Below, in pieces: positions 34,069-40,870 of a DNA stretch of 43,730 bases. Below the pieces are notes generated by a model. That model was not told where the DNA came from, did no database searches, and saw nothing but the letters and a program-made list of their open reading frames with translations. A program made the translations under genes and the position numbers. The DNA is from an uncultured Bacilli bacterium (GTDB lineage: Bacteria > Bacillota_I > Bacilli_A > RF39 > UBA660): positions 1-43,730 of the forward strand of contig CAKOXU010000004.1 in NCBI GenBank assembly GCA_934130235.1, given 5' to 3'. Position 1 is the first letter of the stretch, and each line of letters opens with the position of its first letter.

Positions 34069-35095
34069 ATATTATAATTCCACCACCTAATACAATGTCA
34101 TCTATGTAAAATACAGCAGATTGTCCAGGTGTTATACCTTTTTGTGGTTCAACAAATTCAACATCAATTAAATCATTATCTTTTTTTATAATGGCCTCAT
34201 ATTCTTTACTTTTATATCTAGTCTTAACATTTACTTTCATTGGTTTTTCTATGTCATCAATTAAAAGTAGATTATAGTCTTTTACTTTAAATGATTTAAC
34301 ATATAAATCCTTTTCATCTCCAACAATTAACTCATTTTTATTATCATTAAATCCTATAACATATAATGGAGTTTCATTTGATATTCCCAAACCTTTTCTT
34401 TGACCAATTGTATACTTGTAAAGTCCAGTATGTTTTCCTATAATTTTATCATGATAAATAATATTACCTTCATTGGCCTTTACATTGTTATTTTCAAGAA
34501 AATTTTTATAATTTCCATCTGGAATAAAACATATATCTTGACTATCAGCTTTAGTAGCAATGTTTAAATTATATTCTTTAACTAGTTTTCTTGTTTCTTC
34601 TTTAGATTCAATATCTTGAAGAGGAAATATAATATATTCTAGCAAATGTGTTGGTATGTTATATAAAACATAGCTTTGATCCTTGCTTCTGTTGGTAGCT
34701 TTTTTTAATACATATCTTTTATATTTGTTAGAATACTCGATTTTAGCATAATGTCCAGTTGCTAAATAATCACAACCTAATTCTTTGGCTTTATTATACA
34801 TTGCATTAAATTTTAAATATTTATTACACTGAACACAAGGATTTGGCGTTTTACAACTCATATATTGTTCAATAAAATTTCTAATTACACAATTTTTAAA
34901 TTGCTCTTTAAAATCAATAGTGTAGTGTTTTACATTTAATTTATCGCATATGCTTTTAGCATCGTTGCTATTTACATCGGTGTTATCCCATAATTGCATA
35001 GTTGCACCAATTACATCATAACCTTTATTTTTAAGTATGATAGCGCATGCAGATGAGTCAACACCGCCACTCATACCTATTAAAACTCTTTTCAT
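34067..35095 (-). CDS. mnmA: tRNA-specific 2-thiouridylase MnmA
   Basis: 342 residues on the minus strand, starting MKRVLIGMSGGVDSSA with the PP-loop SGGVDSS. The first catalytic Cys is in TPNPCVQCNKYLKF, the second in SQDICFIPDG. GLYKYTIGQRKGLGIS and KGITPGQSAVFYI are typical of the C-terminal beta barrels. It inserts sulfur at U34 of tRNA-Lys, -Glu and -Gln. Sulfur comes from a cysteine desulfurase, and SufS is encoded 5 kb upstream. GGAAGTG on the minus strand is its binding site. Confidence 0.95.
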   Translation of the reverse strand: MKRVLIGMSGGVDSSACAIILKNKGYDVIGATMQLWDNTDVNSNDAKSICDKLNVKHYTIDFKEQFKNCVIRNFIEQYMSCKTPNPCVQCNKYLKFNAMYNKAKELGCDYLATGHYAKIEYSNKYKRYVLKKATNRSKDQSYVLYNIPTHLLEYIIFPLQDIESKEETRKLVKEYNLNIATKADSQDICFIPDGNYKNFLENNNVKANEGNIIYHDKIIGKHTGLYKYTIGQRKGLGISNETPLYVIGFNDNKNELIVGDEKDLYVKSFKVKDYNLLLIDDIEKPMKVNVKTRYKSKEYEAIIKKDNDLIDVEFVEPQKGITPGQSAVFYIDDIVLGGGIII

Positions 35096-35152
35096 AAAAT
35101 CACTTCCAAAAATATTATATTAATAATATTTACAAAAGTCAATCAAGTGATA

Positions 35153-35181
35153 TTGAAATTACAAAGAAAGTGTGATATAAT
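35153..35181 (+). promoter_or_regulatory. Promoter of tRNA-Glu
   Basis: TTGAAA at 35153-35158, 17-base spacer, TATAAT at 35176-35181, 8 bases before the tRNA 5' end. Confidence 0.75.
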
Positions 35182-35189
35182 CCTTGTGT

Positions 35190-35266
35190 GGCCCGTTGGT
35201 GAAGTGGCTTAACACATAGCCCTCTCAAGGCTACATTCATGAGTTCGAATCTCATACGGGTCACCA
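35190..35266 (+). tRNA. tRNA-Glu (anticodon CUC)
   Basis: 77 bases with encoded CCA. Acceptor GGCCCGT pairs with ACGGGTC (one G-U); D-arm GTG/CAC; anticodon stem TAGCC/GGCTA with loop CTCTCAA, giving anticodon CTC; T-arm ATGAG-TTCGAAT-CTCAT. The acceptor and D-arm match the usual Bacillota tRNA-Glu, whose anticodon is normally TTC. A CTC anticodon, reading only GAG, is unexpected in so AT-rich a genome. Confidence 0.93.
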
Positions 35267-35519
35267 GATTGATAATAAACTCGGAAAATAACTTTCGAGA
35301 GTAATAAATACTAACTAGAAATAGTTAGTTTTTTGTTGCACAAAATCATTTGATAAAAATGTTAACTAATATTGTTGATACTTTAACTTAGTTTAGATTA
35401 TTTTTAGTGATTTTATGATTGAGTAATCAATAAAGCCTTATAGGTACTGTGTTACTTTTTGATTGTAATTTAGTAATTATTATTATTATATAATATTGTT
35501 AAAGAGGGGAGTCTTACGA
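35267..35519 (+). other. Spacer between tRNA-Glu and the decayed gene
   Basis: A small hairpin CTCG/CGAG (35279-35299) and an intrinsic terminator (35310-35334) end the tRNA transcript. The remaining 180 bases are AT-rich with no open frame. TATAAT near 35489 and GAGGGGAG at 35504-35511 would have served the decayed gene. Confidence 0.6.
35310..35334 (+). terminator. Intrinsic terminator after tRNA-Glu
   Basis: ACTAACTA pairs with TAGTTAGT around GAAA, followed by six T. Confidence 0.85.
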
Positions 35520-35830
35520 ATGGAAGAAACTTTTAATGTAGGAAATCCAACCAAAGAAAATATAGATTGTGCTTTTAAAAATTTGAATTTTTATGTTACA
35601 TCGTCAACTCTGTTAGATTTATATAGATTGTTGAAAGTATTAATAATGAGGAGAAGTCCGATATTATTTATGATAATATAGTAGATTATTGTGTTGAATA
35701 AATTGAACAAGGAAACTATGATAAAGCATATAGTAGATATAAAAATAGTGTTTTAACATTGGAAGAACAATTTGCCAAACCATTATTAGAACAAAAATTT
35801 GTAAAAGTTTTAAAAAGATCTCTTGCATAG
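35520..35830 (+). pseudogene. Decayed small gene (frameshift plus in-frame stop)
   Basis: ATG 35520 has a good ribosome binding site (GAGGGGAG) and reads MEETFNVGNPTKENIDC to about LLDLYR near 35625. The frame then stops at 35681 after an unrelated-looking tail. In a neighbouring frame the reading continues as IVESINNEEKSDIIYDNIVD, then hits TAA at 35699-35701 and resumes as IEQGNYDKAYSRYKNSVLTL up to TAG at 35828-35830. So one indel near 35625 and one nonsense change have broken a gene of about 100 codons. The product was small, acidic-helical and soluble; its family is not recognised. It is not a real 61-codon gene. Confidence 0.7.
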
Positions 35831-35891
35831 AGATTATAAACTTGTTTTTAGTATTACTTGTTTTTTATCAAAAAACGCTACAATAATAAAA

Positions 35892-35914
35892 TAACGACTT
35901 TAGTCGTTTTTTTT
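35892..35914 (+). terminator. Intrinsic terminator upstream of rpsB
   Basis: AACGA pairs with TCGTT around CTTTAG, then eight T. It closes the decayed gene's transcript. Confidence 0.8.
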
Positions 35915-35945
35915 GTAAAAAAGGTATACTAATTTACATAAAATG

Positions 35946-35954
35946 TGTTATAAT
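35946..35954 (+). promoter_or_regulatory. Extended -10 promoter of rpsB-tsf
   Basis: TGTTATAAT at 35946-35954 is an extended -10 box; no good -35 is seen. The leader before ATG 36058 is about 95 nt. The same extended -10 is present at 43686-43694. Confidence 0.6.
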
Positions 35955-36057
35955 ACATATGGCTTTTTTAAATTACACATTTATGAATTTATATATCGAG
36001 TGCCAATTGGTGATATATTTTAGAAGTAAATGGAGGAATAACGAAAGGAATGATTTT

Positions 36058-37071
36058 ATGGCAGTTGTGTCAATGGACTATTTATTAGAAGCTGGAGTTC
36101 ATTTTGGTCATCAGACTAAAAGATGGAATCCAAAAATGAAGGAGTACATTTTTACTTCAAGAGATGATATTTATATTATTGATTTACAAAAAACAGCTAA
36201 AAAGATTGAAGAGGCTTATGCAGCACTTCATGAAATAGCTAAAAACGGTGGTAAAGTTATTTTTGTTGGAACAAGAAAACAAGCTGCTGAGGCTACTAAA
36301 GAAGAAGCTATCAAGAGTGATTCTTATTATGTAACTGAAAGATGGTTAGGTGGAACATTAACTAACTTCAGAACTATTAGAAATAGGGTAAAGAGATTAG
36401 AGACTATTGAAAGAATGGAACAAGATGGTACTTTTGATTTATTACCTAAAAAAGAGGTTATTGGTTTAAAGAAAGAGTATGCTAAATTAGATAAATTATT
36501 ATGTGGTATACGTGGTATGGATAAACTTCCACAAGCTATGTTTATTGTTGATCCATCAAAAGAGGAAATAGCAATTCGTGAAGCAAGAAAATTAAATATA
36601 CCTGTATTTGGTATTGTTGATACTAATTGCGATCCTGATATGGTTGATTATGTTATACCTGCTAATGATGATGCAATTCGTGCTGTTAAGTTAATAATTG
36701 GTGTTATGAATAATGCTATATTAGAAGCTAATGGTGGTAAGATTACTGATTATGTTAGTGGTAAAACTGACGATGGTTCTGAAATAATGAAAAGAGCATT
36801 AGAAACAGTTAAAAGAAAAGAAGAAAGAAAACCATTTGATAAAAAGAGAAATTTTGATAAGAAAAAATCATCATCTAAAAAAGAAGAAGTAAAAGTAGAA
36901 GAAACTAAGAAAGTTGCTAAAAAAGAAGAAAAAACTGTAAATGAAAAAGCCGAGGTTAAAGAAGATTTAACTAAAAAAACAGTTGCTGAACTTCGTGAAT
37001 TAGCAAAAGCTAAGGAAATTAAAGGATATTCTACAATGAAAAAAGCTGACTTATTAGAAGCTTTAAAATAA
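36058..37071 (+). CDS. rpsB: Ribosomal protein S2 (uS2) with a C-terminal Rho-N/SAP-like extension
   Basis: 337 residues from ATG 36058, with AAAGGA at 36045-36050; the in-frame upstream codons from 35959 lie in the promoter and leader. The first 235 residues are ordinary S2: LLEAGVHFGHQTKRWNPKMK, TSRDDIYIIDLQKT, ERWLGGTLTNF and VDTNCDPDMVDYVIPANDDA. A Lys/Glu-rich linker then leads to LTKKTVAELRELAKAKEIKG followed by YSTMKKADLLEALK (about 304-337), which resembles the Rho N-terminal/SAP helix-extended-loop-helix fold. Normal S2 ends near residue 250. A tail of this kind may bind nucleic acid. Followed by tsf, the usual partner. Confidence 0.93.
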   Translation: MAVVSMDYLLEAGVHFGHQTKRWNPKMKEYIFTSRDDIYIIDLQKTAKKIEEAYAALHEIAKNGGKVIFVGTRKQAAEATKEEAIKSDSYYVTERWLGGTLTNFRTIRNRVKRLETIERMEQDGTFDLLPKKEVIGLKKEYAKLDKLLCGIRGMDKLPQAMFIVDPSKEEIAIREARKLNIPVFGIVDTNCDPDMVDYVIPANDDAIRAVKLIIGVMNNAILEANGGKITDYVSGKTDDGSEIMKRALETVKRKEERKPFDKKRNFDKKKSSSKKEEVKVEETKKVAKKEEKTVNEKAEVKEDLTKKTVAELRELAKAKEIKGYSTMKKADLLEALK

Positions 37072-37077
37072 AATAAT

Positions 37078-37105
37078 AAGATGATTTTAATTAATCATCT
37101 TTATT
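37078..37105 (+). terminator. Hairpin between rpsB and tsf, probable attenuator
   Basis: AAGATGATT pairs with AATCATCTT around TTAATT, then TTATTT, a weak T run. It may give partial termination so that S2 exceeds EF-Ts transcription, or stabilise the rpsB message. Confidence 0.6.
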
Positions 37106-37125
37106 TATAAAAAGGAGGATTATAT

Positions 37126-38004
37126 ATGGTTACTGCAAGTATGGTAAAGGAATTAAGAGAAAAAACTGGAGCTGGAATGTTAGATTGCAAAAAAGCTTTG
37201 GAAGAAAATAATGGAGATATTAATGCATCTATTGATTGGTTAAGAGAAAAGGGTATTTCTAAGGCTGCAAAAAAAGCTGATAGAATCGCTGCAGAGGGAA
37301 TTGCTGCTATTTTAACACGTGAGAAAAAAGCTGTTATAATAGAAGTAAATTCTGAAACTGATTTTGTTGCTAAAAATGAAAAGTTTACTGATATGGTAAA
37401 TGAAATATTAGAAACAGTTATTAATAGTGATGCAGAAACATTGGAAGATGTATTGAATTTAAAATGTAGTGAAGGAACTATTTCTGATTTAATAGTATCA
37501 AAAACAGCTACTATTGGGGAAAAGTTATCTTTAAGAAGAGTGCAAGTTATTACTAAAAAGGATACTGAATCATTTGGTGATTATATTCATATGGGTGGTA
37601 AAATTGCTGTATTAGCAGTTGTTGATGGTGCATCTAGTGATGTTGCAAAAGATGTAGCAATGCATGCTGCTGCTATGAGACCACTTTATGTTAAATCAAG
37701 TGATGTTCCTACAGATGTTTTAGACAAAGAAAAAGAAATTATGAAGGAACAATTAATTAATGAAGGTAAACCGGCTGATAAAATTGAGAATATTTTAGTT
37801 GGTAAAGTAAAAAAATATTATGAAGAAGTATGCTTAGAAAATCAAATATTTATAAAAGCAGAAAATAAAGAAACTGTAGCACAATATGTAAAGAACAATG
37901 GTGGAGAAATTACTGCTATGATTCGTTATGAAGTTGGTGAAGGTATGGAAAAAAGAGAAGAAAATTTTGCTGAAGAAGTAGCAAAACAAATGCAAGGAAA
38001 TTAA
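37126..38004 (+). CDS. tsf: Translation elongation factor Ts
   Basis: 292 residues. Starts MVTASMVKELREKTGAGMLD; CKKALEENNGDINASIDWLR is the UBA-like N-domain; EVNSETDFVAKNEKF is the TDFV motif that pushes out Mg2+ from EF-Tu; HMGGKIAVLAVV, HAAAMRPLYV and FIKAENKETVAQYV follow. It exchanges GDP for GTP on EF-Tu. RBS AAAGGAGG. Confidence 0.95.
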   Translation: MVTASMVKELREKTGAGMLDCKKALEENNGDINASIDWLREKGISKAAKKADRIAAEGIAAILTREKKAVIIEVNSETDFVAKNEKFTDMVNEILETVINSDAETLEDVLNLKCSEGTISDLIVSKTATIGEKLSLRRVQVITKKDTESFGDYIHMGGKIAVLAVVDGASSDVAKDVAMHAAAMRPLYVKSSDVPTDVLDKEKEIMKEQLINEGKPADKIENILVGKVKKYYEEVCLENQIFIKAENKETVAQYVKNNGGEITAMIRYEVGEGMEKREENFAEEVAKQMQGN

Positions 38005-38018
38005 TCCTTGCATTTTTC
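37988..38018 (+). terminator. Terminator between tsf and yigZ
   Basis: AAATGCAAGG pairs with CCTTGCATTT around an AAATTAAT loop, followed by TTC. It overlaps the ends of both converging genes. Confidence 0.8.
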
Positions 38019-38597
38019 TATTAAAGTTTTATCAATGATTGATACATGTAAGCAACATTTTTCTAATTCAGATACGAATGAGAGCTCATTTTTATTTAAA
38101 TAAAATTTATATGTTATATCTTCTTCATATGACTTTTTTATTATATTTTTATTTGATAGCATGTAATCAATTAATTTAATGTTTTCGTGTTTAAATGTTA
38201 TTTCTACTAAATAGCCGTATTCTAACTCTATTATTTGTGTTTGCTTTAATGCATCTGTTATAGAATTAGAGTATGCTCTTAATAGTCCCCCGGCACCTAG
38301 TTTTATGCCACCAAAATATCTAACTACAATTGCTAAAACATTTGTTAAACTATTTTTCTTTAATACATTTAATATAGGCATTCCTGCGGTACCACTTGGT
38401 TCACCATCATCACTTACTTTTTCATGTCCATTTACTATATATGCGTAACAAGTATGTGTACTGTCATTGTATTTTGTTTTTATTTCTTTTAATATATTGT
38501 TTATTTCTTCAATATTATTCACTTTATAAAGATATGTTATAAACTTAGATTTTTTTATTATAATAGTATTAGATATATTGTTTTTTATAGAATACAT
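38001..38597 (-). CDS. yigZ: YigZ/IMPACT family protein
   Basis: 198 residues on the minus strand. The start at 38597 is chosen because GGTGA stands 6 bases ahead; the in-frame ATG at 38615 has no binding site. The IMPACT core is clear: STHTCYAYIVNGHEKVSDDG, EPSGTAGMPIL, IVVRYFGGIKLGAGGLLRAY. A DUF1949-like C-terminal domain follows. In eukaryotes IMPACT modulates GCN2; the bacterial role is unknown, perhaps translation-related. Confidence 0.9.
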   Translation of the reverse strand: MYSIKNNISNTIIIKKSKFITYLYKVNNIEEINNILKEIKTKYNDSTHTCYAYIVNGHEKVSDDGEPSGTAGMPILNVLKKNSLTNVLAIVVRYFGGIKLGAGGLLRAYSNSITDALKQTQIIELEYGYLVEITFKHENIKLIDYMLSNKNIIKKSYEEDITYKFYLNKNELSFVSELEKCCLHVSIIDKTLIEKCKD

Positions 38598-38627
38598 AAA
38601 AATCACCAAAAACATTATACTTTACTA

Positions 38628-38656
38628 TTGACAAAAAATCAATTTTTACGTATAAT
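38628..38656 (+). promoter_or_regulatory. Consensus promoter of the T-box/tRNA-Asn/gatCAB/asnS unit
   Basis: TTGACA at 38628-38633, exactly 17 bases, TATAAT at 38651-38656. This is the only perfect consensus promoter in the window, in line with heavy tRNA expression. Confidence 0.85.
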
Positions 38657-38662
38657 TAATAT

Positions 38663-38912
38663 TGAGCTTTGATAAAAGTATTGATTGAGAGAAGTAATAA
38701 TAAACACTGTTTTAAGAGAGTTAGTGGCTGGTGTAAACTAATAATAAGGTTATTATGAATAACACTCATGAACTGTTAATTTGAACCTATAGTAGGATTA
38801 ATCGGGTTGAAATCCGTTATTATTTTCACGATTTATTTGAATCGATTAAGTGGTCAGATTGACAATTTGGGTGGCACCGCGGAATATATTCGTCCCAACA
38901 AGGCGAATTATT
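38663..38912 (+). promoter_or_regulatory. T-box leader (probable Asn specifier AAC)
   Basis: The T-box sequence TTTGGGTGGCACCGCGG lies at 38866-38882 and its partner CGTCCCAA at 38891-38898; this fits the consensus antiterminator bulge that pairs with the tRNA CCA end. Stem I features are AGAGAG and GGCTGGTG near 38716-38740. GAATAACACTC (about 38758-38768) supplies the probable specifier codon AAC (Asn). A competing stem ATTCG-T-CC with GGCGAAT (38888-38908) is followed only by TATTGTTC, a poor T run, so termination would be leaky. The riboswitch senses uncharged tRNA-Asn. Downstream are two tRNA-Asn genes, then gatCAB and asnS. GAAC near 38772 could also let a second codon (GAA) be read, as described for the C. 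acetobutylicum transamidation operon. Confidence 0.9.
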
Positions 38913-38923
38913 GTTCAAATGAT

Positions 38924-38999
38924 GCTCAATTAGCTCAGTTGGTAGAGCGCACGGCTGTTAACCGTTAGGTCGTAGGTTCGAGTCCTACATTGAGCGCCA
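38924..38999 (+). tRNA. tRNA-Asn (anticodon GUU), copy 1
   Basis: 76 bases with encoded CCA. Acceptor GCTCAAT pairs with ATTGAGC, D-arm AGCTC/GAGC, anticodon loop CTGTTAA, T-arm GTAGG-TTCGAGT-CCTAC. It begins about 11 bases after the T-box leader, so the leader transcript must be cut to release it. Confidence 0.96.
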
Positions 39000-39007
39000 T
39001 CTTTTAT

Positions 39008-39083
39008 GCCTCTTTAGCTCAGTTGGTAGAGCGCACGGCTGTTAACCGTTAGGTCGTAGGTTCGAGTCCTACAAGAGGCGCCA
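39008..39083 (+). tRNA. tRNA-Asn (anticodon GUU), copy 2
   Basis: 76 bases with encoded CCA, 8 bases after copy 1. The body from the D-arm through the T-arm is identical to copy 1. Only the acceptor stem differs: GCCTCTT pairs with AAGAGGC. Both have a G1-C72 pair and discriminator G. Confidence 0.96.
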
Positions 39084-39094
39084 TTTTGAATAAT

Positions 39095-39118
39095 AACAAG
39101 TCTTATGACTTGTTTTTT
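39095..39118 (+). terminator. Terminator between the tRNA-Asn pair and gatC
   Basis: AACAAGTC pairs with GACTTGTT around TTAT, then TTTTT. No second promoter is visible before gatC, so gatCAB and asnS probably depend on read-through, giving more tRNA than mRNA. Confidence 0.8.
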
Positions 39119-39134
39119 GTATATAGGAGGTTTT

Positions 39135-39425
39135 ATGGTAAATAAAGATAATTTAAAAGATTATGCAAGAAAATTGATGTTTGATATGGACGATGAAGGT
39201 TATGATAGAACTTTGAAGGAGTTTGAAGTTATTGAAAATCATATGGACTTAATAGGTAAAATTGATAATATTTCATCTGTTGAACCTATGACTTTCCCAT
39301 ATGTTATTTATCATGCTGATTTCAGAGATGATAAGGTTATAAAGACTTTAGATAAAGTAGATGTATTAAAAAATTGTAAAGATGTTAAAGCGGATCAAGT
39401 AAAAGTTCCAAAGGTGGTGGGATAA
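39135..39425 (+). CDS. gatC: Asp/Glu-tRNA amidotransferase subunit C
   Basis: 96 residues from ATG 39135 with AGGAGG 4 bases ahead; the in-frame TTG at 39105 overlaps the terminator. Helical, with the family pattern EFEVIENHMDLIGKIDNISS, then VEPMTFPY and a C-terminal VPKVVG close to the usual VPKVVE. It wraps round GatA and GatB to stabilise the complex. The stop overlaps gatA by 1 base. Confidence 0.92.
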   Translation: MVNKDNLKDYARKLMFDMDDEGYDRTLKEFEVIENHMDLIGKIDNISSVEPMTFPYVIYHADFRDDKVIKTLDKVDVLKNCKDVKADQVKVPKVVG

Positions 39426-40870
39426 TGGAGAACATATATGAATTAAGAGATCAACTTGATAAAGGTGTTAAAACACCAAAAGATTTATTTAACGAATCAG
39501 TTGCTCGTGCACATAAATATCAAGATAAGTTTAACTCTTTTGTAACTATACTTGATGATATGAATTATAGTGAATCTAATACACTGCTAAATGGAATACC
39601 ATATTCTCTTAAGGATAATTTTTCTACGAAGGGTATTTTAACAACTTCATCATCTAATATACTTAAGGATTATGTTCCAGTATATGATTCAACTGTTTAC
39701 AAAAAATTGAAAGATGCAGGTGCTGTTTTGGTCGGGAAAACAACTTTAGATGAACTTGCGATGGGAGGAACTGGTACTACTGCACATACAGGAATCGTAA
39801 GAAATCCTTGGGATAGTGGAAGACAGATTGGTGGCTCATCAGCAGGAAGTGCAGCCTCAGTTGCGTTAGGAATAGTTCCTTTTTCTATAGGATCTGATAC
39901 AGGAGATTCTGTGCGTAAGCCGGCAGCATTTGGCGGGGTTGTTGGATTTAAGCCTACATATGGAAGGATATCAAGATACGGATTATTTGCTTTCGCATCT
40001 AGCTTAGATCATGTAGGAGTACTTACACGTAATGTAAAAGATGCAGCTACAGTAGTAGATGTATTAAAAGGCTACGATAAAAATGATATGACTTCATTAC
40101 CTGATGAAAATGTAAATTATGTAGATACTCTTAATGATGATATTTCCTTAAAAAAACTATTTTATATTAAAGAGGTGGCATCACTAGAATATTATAAAGA
40201 TATTGATTCTGAGACAAAGGAAATTTTAACTAAATTTTCTGAGAATATCGAAAAAATTAAACAATTAGGAGTAAGTGTGGAAGAAGTTTCTATTTCTGAT
40301 ACATTACTTAAAGCCATATATCCATCATATATGACTATTAGTTGTGCTGAAGCTACTAGCAATAATTCAAATCTAACTGGAATTATTTTTGGACCTAGAG
40401 GTGAAGGCGATAATATTAATGACATTATGATGTCTGCAAGAACTAATGGTTTCTCTGAACTAATAAAAAGAAGATTTATACTAGGTAGTTATATATTACA
40501 AAAAGAGAATCAAGAAAGGTTGTTTAAGAATGCACAGAGAGTTAGAAGACTTATTGTTGATGAAATGAATAAATTGTTTGAAAAGTATGATTCTATGATA
40601 CTTCCAGCTTCTGGATCTATCGCACCACATTTTGATTCAGATATGGATAGGCTGAGTGATAAATATTTAATTTTGGAAAATCACATGGCTATAGGAAATT
40701 TTGGAGGTTTTCCTTCAATTACAATTCCTAGCGGATTTGTAAATAATATGCCTATAGGATTAAATATTACTGGTCCTCAATTTAAAGATGCGTTGGTTTT
40801 GAATATAGCAAATAAGATAGAGGAAAAACTTGGATATAAAGATTTAATAAAGGAGGAATATGATGTATAA
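39425..40870 (+). CDS. gatA: Asp/Glu-tRNA amidotransferase subunit A
   Basis: 481 residues. Amidase signature family: PYSLKDNFSTKGILTTSSS with the catalytic Lys, then GGSSAGSAASVALGIVPFSI with the cis-Ser and nucleophile Ser region GSDTGDSVRKPAAFGGVVG, and KPTYGRISRYGL. It makes ammonia from Gln for GatB. Ser-cisSer-Lys triad residues are present. Stop overlaps the gatB start. Confidence 0.95.
   Translation: MENIYELRDQLDKGVKTPKDLFNESVARAHKYQDKFNSFVTILDDMNYSESNTLLNGIPYSLKDNFSTKGILTTSSSNILKDYVPVYDSTVYKKLKDAGAVLVGKTTLDELAMGGTGTTAHTGIVRNPWDSGRQIGGSSAGSAASVALGIVPFSIGSDTGDSVRKPAAFGGVVGFKPTYGRISRYGLFAFASSLDHVGVLTRNVKDAATVVDVLKGYDKNDMTSLPDENVNYVDTLNDDISLKKLFYIKEVASLEYYKDIDSETKEILTKFSENIEKIKQLGVSVEEVSISDTLLKAIYPSYMTISCAEATSNNSNLTGIIFGPRGEGDNINDIMMSARTNGFSELIKRRFILGSYILQKENQERLFKNAQRVRRLIVDEMNKLFEKYDSMILPASGSIAPHFDSDMDRLSDKYLILENHMAIGNFGGFPSITIPSGFVNNMPIGLNITGPQFKDALVLNIANKIEEKLGYKDLIKEEYDV

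Noticed and set aside
35496..35681. A 61-codon gene
   Set aside because: The coherent coding signal changes frame near 35625 and continues beyond an in-frame stop, so it is a broken longer gene.
40851..40866. gatB start at ATG 40860
   Set aside because: It is only 3 bases from AGGAGG; the next ATG at 40863 has better spacing.
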